The notes beneath the pieces are model-generated. The model worked only from the letters and a program-made list of their open reading frames with translations, searched no databases and was not told where the DNA came from. A DNA stretch of 64,000 nucleotides from Piromyces finnis (Eukaryota; Neocallimastigomycota; Neocallimastigomycetes; Neocallimastigales; Neocallimastigaceae). Where the stretch lies: contig MCFH01000071.1 in the NCBI GenBank assembly GCA_002104945.1, positions 124,001 through 188,000 on the forward strand. Direction: 5' to 3'. Both the position numbers and the translations under genes were made by a program. Below, piece by piece: positions 14,764 through 44,565 of this stretch (position 1 is the first letter of the stretch; every line of letters starts with the position of its first letter).

Positions 14764-14824
14764 TAAAAATTAAAAATACTAATAATAATAATAAAGCCAA
14801 AAAAAAAAAAAAAAAAAAAAAAAA
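14330..14824. other. Intergenic between RPUSD1-like gene and SPT3
   Basis: About 495 bp, both flanking genes on the minus strand. Holds T and A homopolymers, a (TTA)n array at about 14716-14762 and a poly-A run abutting the SPT3 stop (14799-14824). Serves as the SPT3 3' end and the promoter of the pseudouridine synthase. Confidence 0.6.
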
Positions 14825-15952
14825 TTACATAATGGTATATTTAGATGATAGGAAACTTCCATCAAAATTATTTAATGGAGGATCTTGCATATTTAATATT
14901 CTGAAAGCTTCATAAACATGGATTGGTAGGATTTGAGTGCTTTCTTTTGACGATCTTCCAAATAAATAGGAATTATAGGATTCTTGATCCATATTTCCTA
15001 AACCAGTAGAATTATTTTGATCAGAATTAAGATCAGCAAAAAGACTACTACTACCAGCCTTTTCATTTCTTTCAAGATTATCCCATCTATTTTTCACAGC
15101 AATAGCTGTTTCTGTTAATTTACTAACAATTTCATAACTTAAAAAACCAAGAATATCAATAACATCTGGATTTGGTTTATTATCGTAGTGTTGTGCCATA
15201 TGACACCATTCTCTAAACTTTCTACTCTTTTTATATACAAAACTAGCTTGTCGACAAGTTGAGTAATTAATATATTCTGTATTTGTCATATATTTTGTGG
15301 CTTCATCTGCCATTTTTAAACGTCTAAGTTGATCTTCATTATTTTCAATATCATCTTCATCCTCTTCTTCATCTTCATCATCATCGTATAAAACAGATTT
15401 ATAAACACTCAAAGTGTCCCATGAAAAATCAATTTTATTTTTTTTAACTCTTACTGCTTTTTCTGGAGCATTTGGTTGTGAAGCTTCTTCAGCAATAATA
15501 TCTTCTGCATAATCATTTGTTCTTCCATCTTTATCCTTGACATTTCTTCTAATATCTTTCCATGATAAATAAGTTCTCAAACGATTAACTTTTTGAGGAT
15601 CACGACGAACCAAAAAAATTAAATCTTCTACTGTTAAATAACGAGAACCTCTTTTATTAAGATGAGCTACAGCGCCTATAAGAATATTTATAATTTGAGT
15701 ACGTACAATATCTTCTATAAGTTGAATGGTTTCCAATAAAGGATCCTGTTCGCCAAAAACAAACATCATTTGTTGAATTTCTGATAAATATTTATAGTTT
15801 GGATTTGCCAATAAAATATTATCCAAATTTAAATTTAACGGATTATTCATGTCCATTGTTGGTAAAATATTTTTTCCATCATTACTCATCATTTGACTTT
15901 TAATATTTATTGAATTTAGGTTTGAAGCACTACTTTCATTATTTTTTGACAT
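14825..15952 (-). CDS. SPT3: SAGA complex subunit Spt3 (single exon, 375 aa)
   Basis: TBP-interacting histone-fold subunit of the SAGA transcription co-activator. ATG at 15952 gives MSKNNESSAS; a codon upstream of it is not an ATG, so this is the start. Residues about 55-130 form the first histone fold, with EIQQMMFVFGEQDPLLET, LIEDIVRTQIINIL and RGSRYLTVEDLIFLVRRDP. It is followed by the Spt3 signature KVNRLRTYLSWKDIRRNVKD. An acidic insert (about 192-208) separates it from the second histone fold with EYINYSTCRQASF and FLSYEIVSKLTETAI. The C-terminus HVYEAFRILNM is also typical. Length is near the yeast protein. The N-terminal 50 residues are an Asn/Ser-rich extension. No introns. Confidence 0.95.
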   Translation of the reverse strand: MSKNNESSASNLNSINIKSQMMSNDGKNILPTMDMNNPLNLNLDNILLANPNYKYLSEIQQMMFVFGEQDPLLETIQLIEDIVRTQIINILIGAVAHLNKRGSRYLTVEDLIFLVRRDPQKVNRLRTYLSWKDIRRNVKDKDGRTNDYAEDIIAEEASQPNAPEKAVRVKKNKIDFSWDTLSVYKSVLYDDDEDEEEDEDDIENNEDQLRRLKMADEATKYMTNTEYINYSTCRQASFVYKKSRKFREWCHMAQHYDNKPNPDVIDILGFLSYEIVSKLTETAIAVKNRWDNLERNEKAGSSSLFADLNSDQNNSTGLGNMDQESYNSYLFGRSSKESTQILPIHVYEAFRILNMQDPPLNNFDGSFLSSKYTIM

Positions 15953-16125
15953 AGGCAAATGTATTATTTTTAGTGTTTAAACAAACAAACAAAAAAAGGA
16001 GAGAAAAAATAGGTATATGTTATATTTATAGTTTTTGTTTTTATTGTACAAAAAATAAAATTTAAATAGTAAATATTTTTTTTATTTTAAAAGGAATAAT
16101 GATAAAATTCAAAAATTTATATAAA

Positions 16126-16183
16126 ATATATATATATATATATATATATAATTTTAAATTATTTTAAGGTGTAGGAATATATG

Positions 16184-16216
<33 letters not shown>

Positions 16217-16218
16217 CG
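16126..16218. repeat. TA and TG dinucleotide repeats
   Basis: (TA)n at 16126-16150 and 16180-16200 followed by (TG)n at 16200-16216, about 200 bp upstream of the SPT3 start. Alternating purine-pyrimidine tracts of this kind can adopt Z-DNA or open easily. Confidence 0.8.
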
Positions 16219-17159
16219 ATATGTATGTGTCTATAGGTGTGTTTTTGGGATGAGGTGAATGAGAAAATGTATAATTTTTAATTTTTTTTAAAAAAAATAA
16301 ACTTTTGAAATTTGATAGTAATTTTCAATAGAATTTGAAACTCAATTTCACAAAAAAAAAAAAAAAAAGTGTGTTAAATTGACAATTCTTTTATTATTAT
16401 TATTAAAATATGATTGATATTGTTATTATTTCTATTGCTACTATTTCTTTATTTCTTTTATTATTATGAAGATGAAATGATTACAGATTATTATTATTAT
16501 TTATTATTTTTACAAAGTTGAAATTAAGAGATTTCATAAACCTAATTTCTTTTATTTAATTATTTAATAATTTTTGGCAAAAATTAATTTTTACTACATT
16601 TTAAATAATGTAATTACAAATGTAATTGTAATTGTAATTGTAATTCTGTGAAGTTTAGAAAAGATTTATAAAGAAACCTTAGAGAATAGTTTTAACTAAA
16701 GATGGTTTATTTCATGAATTTATTCCTTTCATTATTATTATAAAGTTTTTTATTATTTTATTATTATTATTTATGATGTGTGAATGTAATACTATAGTTG
16801 TAAAATACCATTATACACATAATATCCTATGTAAAAATGGTTGAAATAATCAATTTCTTCATCATCCCCAATTAAAAATATAAATTATCATATTATTATA
16901 AAAAAATGAATTAATAAATATTTTATTAGTAATGATTTTGTTTGTATCTTATGTAAGAATATTAGAATAAGTATTCCTACATAAGATGAAAACAAAAATA
17001 TTTATATCTTTATATGATATTCATTCAGCATCTAATTAGGTATTCATCTTTAAAACCATTTTTATTTCGTATAATATTTTCTTTCCATTAAGGTAAAAAG
17101 AAAATTCAATTCACATTCAGTTTATCTTTCTGTAATTCATTATAACTTTTACCGTCATT

Positions 17160-17820
17160 GAAATTATACCTTATTTATATTTATTTTATTCATTAATATA
17201 TTTATAGTCATTTATTTGTTTTATTCATTTATTTTATTCATTAATATATTTATAGCTATTTATTCATTTTATATTTATTTTATTCATTAATATATTTATA
17301 GTCATTTATTTGTTTTATTCATTTATTTTATTCATTAATATATTTATAGCTATTTATTCATTTTATATTTATTTTATTCATTAATATATTTATAGTCATT
17401 TATTTGTTTTATTCATTTATTTTATTCATTAATATATTTATAGTCATTTATTTGTTTTATTCATTTATTTTATTCATTAATATATTTATAGCTATTTATT
17501 CATTTTATATTTATTTTATTCATTAATATATTTATAGTCATTTATTCATTTTATATTTATTTTATTCATTAATATATTTATAGTCATTTATTCATTTTAT
17601 ATTTATTTTATTCATTAATATATTTATAGTCATTTATTTGTTTTATTCATTTTATATTTATTTTATTCATTAATATATTTATAGTCATTTATTTGTTTTA
17701 TTCATTTTATATTTATTTTATTCATTAATATATTTATAGTCATTTATTTGTTTTATTCATTTTATATTTATTTTATTCATTAATATATTTATAGTCATTT
17801 ATTTGTTATATTCATTTATT
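17160..17820. repeat. Minisatellite, 13 copies, units of 46, 48 and 55 bp
   Basis: The core TTCATTAATATATTTATAG occurs 13 times. Successive starts are spaced 48, 46, 48, 46, 48, 48, 46, 46, 46, 55, 55 and 55 bp. The unit lengths come from two linker variants (TCATTTATTTGTTTTATTCA or CTATTTATTCATTTTATATT types) and a long hybrid of both that makes the 55-bp unit. The right end is homogeneous, the left end alternates. Confidence 0.93.
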
Positions 17821-19523
17821 TTTATTTAAATTTACCACAATTTTCTTCATTCTTAAAATTTTTTATGGCATGAATGTTGGGTAAATATTATTTTTAATAA
17901 TGAAAATTATGAATACTTTTTTTTTTTTTACTTTTTTTCCATTTAAAAGTAAAACTTAACACTAAACACTTATAATCTAATTAAATAAACAAAATAAAAA
18001 GGTTTATCTTTATGTCTGGATAAGTACTCAGTGTATTCAATGTAATATTAAATCTTATGATATACAAAGTGAACTCTACTAATCTATTTCTCATAAACAA
18101 TAGTAGAACTATAGTATACAAGGTTATTTTATTTACCTATTGCAACATTTTTTCATTGACTTTATAAAATCAATATCTTAAAAAAATTAAAAGATAAATC
18201 AGTAATAATAATGACAAGAAATCATTACAAAATAAAATGACAGAAATATTCTATTTTAATCTTTTCTAAAGAATAAAAATATATAAATGGATTAAAGGTG
18301 GCTTTCAATCTTTTTTATTATACAATAGTTCTTTTCATTATAAAGCTCTTTCATCCTTTCAATTACAAAAGTCCTTTATTCATAAATGTTCTTTCATTAC
18401 AAAAGTTTTTTTCTTTACAACACTCCTCTTTAACCTTTTGACATTTAATCCCTTGGTAATTATTTAATTTATTCACTTAATTTAATATTGGTTAGTAAAT
18501 GAATGAATAATATATAATTTAAATAAAGGATTAATTAGTTTAAATTATATATTCCATTTTATTGGAATTTTCATATGACATTCAACACTTCTACCCATCC
18601 ATAAATTTATTTAAAATGGATATTTATTCATTTAATTAGTATAGGATATTTATTTAATATATATTATTTCTATGCATTTATTTTATGGTAGACTTTTTGT
18701 TATTACTAATACGATTTTTAATATAAATATATTACATTCTATGCATATATTAAATATATATTAATATATAAAATTTAAATTGACAATAAATCTCTAAAAC
18801 CTATTTTGTATATATTAGGAGTATAATGATAATATATGTTAATATACAATATCAATATAATTTGATTGGTTAAAATTGGTTTTTATTTAATTTCTATTTT
18901 TAAATAAAATTTAAATTTTTAATTTTTATTAGTTTGATAAATGAATAGAATTTATTTGTAATATATTCTAATATGTTATTTATTATATTGTAACATATAT
19001 TATCTAATATAGATCGTTTTCTCAAAAAAAAAAAAAAAATCCAGAAAAAAAGAAATTAAAAAAAAAAAATTTTTATTTATTACTTTATTACGAATTTTTT
19101 TTTTTTATATTTAAATCTGTAAAGATTAAAAAAAAAAAAAAAGTGACCATTCAAACAGGAAATTGAACGAATGAACCTTTAAAAAAAAAAGATTTTTATT
19201 ATAAAATTCTTTAATTTTTTTTGATATTTTTAATAAGAAAAGTTTAAATTTTAAAATAAATTTTTAACAAATTTTTAATAAAAAAAATACCCAAACGAAA
19301 CTTGGAAATATCAAAAAAAAATAAAGAAAAAGGAAACCTTTCTTTTTTACCATAGTACGAATAAATAAAATAAAAATTAAAAAAAAAAGGAAACTATTTA
19401 TCTTTAAAAAAAAAAAGGAAATAAAAATTCATTTTTAAATTAACAACTGAATAGTAACAAAAAAAAAAAAAGCATACACAACCAATTTTTTATTTATTTT
19501 TCATAATATAATAAATATAAAAA

Positions 19524-20212
19524 ATGAAAATTTTCGAAATTGTACACAAGATTCCACACCCATGGTCTCAAGTTACTGAAGCTCACTGGGAAAAATATCC
19601 AAATGATCACTCTGCACATATTGTTAGTGTAGATACTATTAATAGATATGTTGATGAAAATGGTATACTTCACTCTGAAAGATTATTATCAGGAAAACAA
19701 AAGATTCCAAGAATTTTACAAAAAATCTTTAATAGTTCTGATGTTGCTTATTTCCATGAAGTTTCAACTCTTGACCCAAAAACTAATGTTTTACACGCTG
19801 AAACTGTCAACTTATCTTTTTCTAATTTAATCTTAATTGAAGAAGGATTAACCCTTAAAAAGAATCCAGAAGATCCAGAAAACAATACTTTATTTATTCA
19901 ACAAGCTAAAATTTCTGCTAAAGGTGTCTTATCTGGTATTGCAAAATATACTGAAGAATTTACAGGTAAACATAAAGAAATGACTCTAAAAAAAAAATCA
20001 TTCCTATATATTAATATATTAATAAATTGATTCTCTATATAATAATCTCAATTGTTAAAAATTTATATTCATTATTAATATAAATATATAATTATATTTT
20101 TAAATGTATAGTTAAAACTTTCAAAGCCAATGCTGCCAATGGACGTAAAGGTTTAGAACAAGTTATTGACAGAATTAGAATGAGAGAGCAAAAGGCTATG
20201 CCAATTAATTAA
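19524..20212 (+). CDS. PRELI/Ups-family phospholipid transfer protein (2 exons, 180 aa)
   Basis: PRELI/MSF1 domain protein. Relatives work with an Mdm35/TRIAP1 partner to carry phosphatidic acid or phosphatidylserine across the mitochondrial intermembrane space. Exons 19524-19965 and 20112-20212 join in phase (GAATTTACAG then TTAAAACT) to 180 aa. The start MKIFEIVHKIPHPWSQVT, then KYPNDHSAHIVSVDTINR, GILHSERLLS and ETVNLSFSNLILIEEGL match the slowmo/PRELID3/Ups2 branch better than Ups1. The C-terminal helix GRKGLEQVIDRIR is present. No presequence, as usual for the family. If the host is an anaerobic gut fungus, the organelle would be the hydrogenosome. Confidence 0.92.
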
Positions 20213-21481
20213 ATGGGGAAATAAAAAAAAATAAAAATAAATAAAAATAAAACGTTAAATGAAATGATAAAAAGGGGAAAAAATGAAAATAAAAACGAAA
20301 TAAAAAAAAAAACGCAATTCCATAATTAAAACCTATCTATAAAAATATAAATAAAAAAAATACACACACACACTTACACATAATACATAGAAATAAATTT
20401 TTACTTTTTTTATTTACTAAGAAAAAAAAATACAATTAGAATATATCAGTTTTTTTTAAAAAAGTTAGTCAACTCCATTATTTATTTTATTCTTTACGAA
20501 ATCTATTTAAAATCTATTATATCTCTACTATTACTACTACCACTACTACTATTAAATATACTAATAGCAAGGAATAATATGATAAAAAAAATTTTAAACT
20601 TTTTTTAAAAAAAAAAATAAATAAAAAAAGAAATATTTATCAATAATATTTCTAAATGATTCCTTTTTTTTTATTATTATTAATTTTTGCTTATTTATTT
20701 ACAAAAAGTGTTTCTAAACAGAAAAATAATAATAGAAACTCTTAAAAAAAAATATGAAATATTCATAGAGTACTATTATTACAATATATATATATAAAAA
20801 AGGTAATTTTTGAAATTAAATTTATTTTTATTGAAAGGAAAGCAAGAAAGTTGGAAAAAGTTTTCTTTTTTTATAAATATCAGAATGGGATGTTTAAAAT
20901 AGTTTATACTTAAAAATACTTTTTTTTTTTTTTAATAACTACTATTTCTTATTATTACTATTCTTTGAATAAGATTTTATTTTCATCTAATAAAAAAGTG
21001 GGAAAAGATATATAAGAAAGATAATAGTGAGAGAATCGGATTAGAATAAAATAAAAATAATAATAGTAATGACAATAACAATAGGTAATGAAATAATAAT
21101 AAAAATATATAAATAATTGATTGAATTTTGCATAATTCTTTAATAAGCATCAACATTTTTTTATTTTATAAAAAAGAAATTCAAGTTTTTGATTTTATTA
21201 TTATACTTTTTAATTATTATAGGTATATTACTTTTTTTTTTTAAATAGGATTTATTATTTTTATTATTGTTAATTATTTCCTATGCTATGTTTGTTAAAT
21301 TAAATTTAAATGCTATATAAGAATATTGTGGTTATAAATTATTGAGATTTTGAGTTTTTTTTTTTATTTTTTTTTTTTTTTTTTTATTTTATCATCATAT
21401 TATTTATTTTTATTTGGAAAAGGTTTTCAAAGAGAAAACAAAAAATAAAAAAAAAAAAAAACTTTTTTTTCAATGATTACA
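20213..21481. other. Intergenic between convergent genes
   Basis: About 1.3 kb between the PRELI-like gene (+) and the LysM gene (-), so it should hold two 3' ends and no promoter. A/T homopolymers only; no gene seen. Confidence 0.6.
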
Positions 21482-22129
21482 TTAAACGATTTTTGCGGAT
21501 TCTAAATAACCATTAGAATGGTTAAAAGATGAAGAATGTAAAGATTCTGTATCGGCAGATGGTGTTGAATTGAATTCTCGTGATGAAAGACGACTCATTA
21601 TTTTATGAATACCATTCATATCTATTGAAATTGATAATTTTTCAAAAACTTTATTTATTTTTTCCTGTTCATTCTTTAAAAATGATTTACCAGAAGAGGA
21701 GGATTCAGGAGGAGTATGAATGCCATATTCTTGAGCTTTATACCCATCATAGTTATCATAGGAACATGAAGGTGGATAATTATTATTTGAATTGGAATTA
21801 CGATAGAGTTTTTTCATCAGATCTTTTTTATCATGCCCATGAATGATGGTATCATCGGTTGAATAGGAGTGAATAGGACAATTATTATTATTATTATCAA
21901 AACATCCCACTGAATAGCTTTTTTGTATATTACCATTATTGTTATTATTATTAATAGTAGTGGTGGTGGTGGTGGTGATGGTGGTAGTAGTGGTAGTAGT
22001 ATTAGCATTATTGGTATCGGTATTATTATTGTTGTTGTTGTTGTTGTTGTTGGATAAAGGTATATTTTCTTTTTTTATTATTGATAGAAAACATATATAA
22101 AATAAATTTATTCATTATACAAAATTCCA

Positions 22130-22160
<31 letters not shown>

Positions 22161-23259
22161 GTAATTCAAATAAAAAAAAGTATTATTATAATAGATAAAA
22201 AAAACAGTTTTTTTTTATAATAATTAGTATAGAATATCATTATTAGTACTATTATATAGTTAGTTTATTACTTACTTTTAATATCATTATTAGGATCATA
22301 AGTTGGAATGTTTTGATATACTTCTAATTGTGATTTAATAAGTAAAGGAAGACTAATATTACTTTTATTAACTGTATCCATGATTGTTTTATCAAAATTT
22401 TCAAAAAATTCATTCAAGGAAGATATTTCAGAGGTAGATTGCTTAAATTCTTTTCTAAGGGAAGATGAGCGAGAACTTAAAGAATTGCCTTGGTCAAATA
22501 TGATACTTGAACTAGGTGATCCTGTTGAATAATTATTTATGGAATTTGAATTATGAGTCGTCGTCGTCGTCGTATTAATAATAGAATTATGCTGACTATT
22601 TCCATTATTATAATATGTATTTGAATTATTTGGAATAGTTGTAATATTTATGTCTACTCATATATATTTTTTATAAATTCATAAAATATTCATGATCATC
22701 ATTTTAATTGAAAGCAAAATATATATATAAAATAATAATAAAATAATATAATAATAAAAACATAATATATACAAAATATAGATATAAATAATATATAGAT
22801 ATGAATAGATAAATGGAATAATAGGTTATTAGTAGCAATAATAATTTAAATAATATAAAAAAGTTGATAATTATTAGTACAATCTTTTTTAATGTTTATG
22901 TTTTAATAATAAAAAAAAATCAAATTAACATTATCAAAAGATTAAAAAATGATATATATATTATGATATATTATTGTATATTTCATATTTTCTTTTATCC
23001 TTTTACAATTAATCCAATTGTTTTTCATTAAAAATAGTTTTCTAATTTTTTTTATATAAATATGTAATAATAACTTACTTTTGTGATTCTCTTTTGGTGA
23101 AAGGATATCATTCTTTTCTGGAATTAAAATCTTGTCCATACATAAAAGTACATCTTTACTATATATTTTATTAACTTTTTTTATCTTTGCAATTGAAACA
23201 TTATACCGTAATGAAATGCCTTCTAAAGTATCAGTTTTTTTTACTTCATGAGTTATCAT
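21482..23259 (-). CDS. Intracellular LysM-domain protein (3 exons, 381 aa)
   Basis: Exons 23259-23079, 22653-22276 and 22068-21482 join in phase to 381 aa, starting at ATG 23259. Residues 3-50 form one LysM domain: THEVKKTDTLEGISLRYNVS, IAKIKKVNKIY and DKILIPEK. It begins at the N-terminus with no signal peptide, so the protein is cytosolic, like animal LYSMD1/LYSMD2 and unlike chitin-binding effectors. The remainder is Ser/Asn/Thr-rich and likely disordered, with a helical patch FKQSTSEISSLNEFFENF and a poly-Thr/poly-Asn stretch at the start of exon 3. A later helical segment is KNEQEKINKVFEKLSIS. Ligand and role are unknown for this group. Confidence 0.85.
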
Positions 23260-27238
<3,979 letters not shown>

Positions 27239-28508
27239 TTAATTAGATTGAGCATCCCATTCATTAATAATATATTGTGAAATAGAAATAAGTCCATCTT
27301 TACTAATATTTTTTTCATCTACTGGACCCATCATACTTAAAAATTCTCTTGCTGAATTAATAAGTTTATGAGCATGATCTGAAAGTTCTTGATGTTTTTC
27401 CCAAGGTTGAACAAATCCATATAAAATTAAATACTTGTAAAGTTTAAAAAGACTACGGTATAATGTTGGATTACATGTTATCTCTAATAACGGTATATTA
27501 CATAATTTACCCATAATATCGTATATTTTTGATTGTTCCAAGGAACGATAAATTCGAATGTATAAATCATTAATCCAATGCCATTTTGTAAGTGTAACCA
27601 TTAATACAATAAGTGTTTCAAAACATTGTTCGATACAATTATAATTTTTTTTAATTTCTAATCTTCTTTGATAATCCAAAGAACGTGATAACTTTTTTTT
27701 TTTTATCAATTAAAATAATTTTAATAAAAATAGTATAAAATGTTAATTTTTTCATTTTGTTTTTATTTTTTGGTTCTAAAGTCTTAAATAAAATGATAAA
27801 TTAAATAATGGATTACTTACATTTAATTCACTTGAACGTGCTCTTCTTGTTCTTCTTCGTAATCCATTATTATTATTGTTGTTGTTGTTGTTTATTTCAT
27901 TAATAATTGGATTGATTTCAATATCTTTTAATGACTTTAAGGATTCAATGATTAATAATTCATAATATCTACAACATCTACATATAACGATATATTAATG
28001 AATATAAAAAGCATATATTATTTGTTAATTCCTATTTTATAGACTTTTTTTTTTTTTAATCATTTTAAATTTCTTTTTTCTAAAAAAAAAAAACTTTATA
28101 ATTATATTTGAATTTAGATATTTAGTTATTCACTAATTATTATTATTGTTATTGATGTTGTTGCTATTGTTGTTGTAATTTATCACCACCATTATAGTTA
28201 CTATTACTATCACTATTTCCATTATTATTACTACTACTAGCTATTGTTGTTGCTATTATTAATAATTTTCATTACCTATTTTTATTGACACAAGAAGTTT
28301 TTTCAAAAATTTTTTGAAGATTGGTTAAGTGTTCTACTGGTATTAATATATTAACAAAATCTTTATATACATTATCCCTTTTTTGTAATATAACCAATTC
28401 TTTCTTTTCAGTGGTATTATCCCCATTACATTCTGTTTCAATATCTAAACTAATATTTTCATCATGATGATTGTCTGTACTCTATTACGAATGAATATGC
28501 ATAGTAAC

Positions 28509-28539
<31 letters not shown>

Positions 28540-28800
28540 TTAATATGAATATGAATATGAATATATATTAATAATATTATCAACTATAAAAAAAGTTTTT
28601 ATGAAAGAATATATACTTACATTAGATAAAATAAATATTAAACAGTGTGAACAAGAACATAAAATGTTAAATTTAACATCATTCTACAATAAATAAAAAG
28701 AATAGTATTAGTATAAAAATATACGCCTATTATAATTGTTTGATTTTTTTGTTTTTCAACAACATAAAAGATAAATTACCTCATTATGAAGAAATTCCAT
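27239..28800 (-). CDS. Unidentified protein (5 exons, 299 aa)
   Basis: Exons 28800-28780, 28683-28621, 28481-28276, 27977-27821 and 27691-27239 join in phase with good GT-AG sites into 299 residues. The first exon is only seven codons (MEFLHNE). Exon 2 encodes a Cys-rich hydrophobic segment, ILCSCSHCLIFIL. Exon 3 is acidic, then helical. Exon 4 carries an Asn run and an Arg cluster, GLRRRTRRARSSE, a possible nuclear signal. The last exon is a mostly helical block with many Leu, Tyr and Trp, such as LTKWHWINDLYIRIYRSLEQ and LYKYLILYGFVQPWEKHQEL. I do not recognise the family. Consistent phases and raised GC make it a real gene; its function is unknown. Confidence 0.75.
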
Positions 28801-42381
<13,581 letters not shown>

Positions 42382-42640
42382 ATTACTTTAATTATATTAA
42401 ATTTTAGAAATAAATTATAGGATACTGTTTTATTTAATTATTATTTCATATAAAAATTATATATATTTATTTTTATTTTATTTTATTCTCAATTTTCAAT
42501 TTTCGTTGATATTATTGTTGTTTTTGCTTAAATACGAATTAAATTTCTTTTTTAAATTACTTTTATTATATTATTACTATATTTTTCTTTTCAAACTTCT
42601 TTTATTTTTACTTTAATTTGTTATTTTTTAATTAGTATTG

Positions 42641-42692
<52 letters not shown>

Positions 42693-43444
42693 TTTATTTA
42701 CTTTTTCCTTTTATTTATTTGCTTAGTATTCAATTATTGAATTATTGTAATTAATATATATATATGTGTGTATAAATAGATACCTATTTTTATTCTTATT
42801 CTTTATATATATATATATATATGATATATGTATATATAAATGGTATGTGATTATTTGTTTTTGTTTTTGTTTTTTGTTTTCTTTCTTGTTATTTATATCG
42901 TTTATATTTTTCGAATTTACTTTATTGTTTTCATTATAATATGGAAGTTATTAATAAATTATTTAACTTTTTAAATATAACTGAAATAATAAATATTTTA
43001 TATTTTATACTATTATGTTTTTTCTTAGTTTTTTTGCTTTTTATTTTTTTTTTTTGTTTTGTTTTGCTAATAAATATGAGATTTGCCTTTGTAATTGTTT
43101 ATTCTTATGTTACAGTTAATATTTATATATAAATATGATTCCCTTTTTTTTTTTAAGAAAATATGTTTATAGATAATATATAATAAATAAATATTTTTTT
43201 GCTTTCAACAACGTTTATGTTTTATCTTTAATTTTTTAATTATAAATATATTTTCATTTTCTTTTTTATTTTTTTTATAATTATAAATAGTTTTTTTTGT
43301 TGTTGTTGTTGTTGTTTTTCTTAAATTTAACTATAAATATAAAAAGAAGAAAAAAAAAAAAAAAAAATTCGTTTATTGAATAATAAATAAAATTTTATAA
43401 ATTAAAAAAGAGATTAAAAATTTAATTAAAAATAATTAATTTTC

Positions 43445-43484
43445 CCACCACAAAAATTGCACTTTTATGAATGGAGAGTGGTGG
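43445..43484. repeat. Inverted repeat CCACCAC/GTGGTGG
   Basis: Seven-base arms separated by 26 bp, about 1.1 kb upstream of the YAK1 start. GC-rich arms are rare in this background, so this could be a leader hairpin or a paired regulatory site. Confidence 0.55.
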
Positions 43485-44362
43485 TAGGATAGGATTAACA
43501 ATAATGAATTGATTATGATAATGAACTTTTTATATATAACAATAGCAATGTCAACAACGGACAACAACCCAGACAATAATAATAATTAATAATAAGAATA
43601 GAATAATAAAAAGTATCAATAATGTTTTTTTATTATTATTATCATTATTTCATTTTTCATTATATATTAATTTGGTTTTTTTAAACTTTATCCTTTGTTA
43701 AACCCATAAACACATAAACAAAATAGTATGTATCAAGTATATTATTTCTTATTAAATAGGTACAATTTATATTACATAAAATGCACCAAAAGTATACAAC
43801 AGAGTAAAGATTTATATTATAAACCATACATACATTTAAGCAATTATTTTCTTCAATTAAAAAGTAAAATCAATATAATCTTTTTTTAATATAATAAACT
43901 ATAATAAATTATAATTATTTTTTTCTTTTTTTTCTCATACTTCTTTTTCTTTTTCTAAAACTTCATTTTTGCCTTCCTTTTACCTCAAAAATAAAAAAAA
44001 AAAATAATTTTGGCCGTTACTTTATAATTAAATAATATATTAATAATATTATTGGAATGGATTATTTAATATATTTTAATATTTATTATTTATTTTTATT
44101 AAATTTTTCCTTAAAAAAAATCTATAAATTTATTTAGTTTATTAATATTTATTCGTTTATTTATTTATTTAATAATTAGTCTTTTATTTAAAAATATTTA
44201 TTTAATTATCTATTTGATAGTTATTTATTAATTTATTTATTTATTAATATTTATTTATTTTTTCATCCATTTAATAATATTTATTTATTTATTCATTTAT
44301 TTATTTACCTCTTTTTGCCTTTTTTTGATAACAATTTTATCATAACTTTATTATTATTTTAG

Positions 44363-44565
44363 GTTACACCAACATTTCTTACCGTTCAAATAATAAATTA
44401 TTAGAACCAATAAATTTAATGTTACACAAGAACTATTTTTGCTGTATCATTTTCAAAAAAAAAAATCAACGTGTACGCAAGAAATTATCTAAAAGGGTTA
44501 TTTTTTTATGCAAAAAAAAGAATGAGGTATTAAAAGAAAGAGTATTAAAAGTAGTAATATTATAA
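44363..44565 (+). other. Possible orphan exon or relic
   Basis: An open frame runs from a good 3' splice-site-like sequence (ATTATTATTTTAG) to a TAA at 44563. It reads GYTNISYRSNNKLLEP, then NLMLHKNYFCCIIF and a basic tail with NQRVRKKLSKRVIF. It lacks an ATG near its start, and no partner exon was found. No family recognised. Equally it may be decayed sequence. Confidence 0.2.

Larger units (their letters stand above)
15953..19523. other. Long divergent intergenic region (SPT3 / PRELI-like)
   Basis: About 3.6 kb between divergently transcribed genes, so it should contain both promoters. Holds TA/TG dinucleotide runs (16125-16220), a minisatellite (about 17160-17820) and many A-runs (19020-19460) just upstream of the PRELI-like gene. 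No exon-like segment recognised. Confidence 0.6.

Noticed and set aside
17160-17820. CRISPR-like regular spacing
   Set aside because: Spacers are not unique; the whole unit repeats and the host is a eukaryote, so it is a minisatellite.
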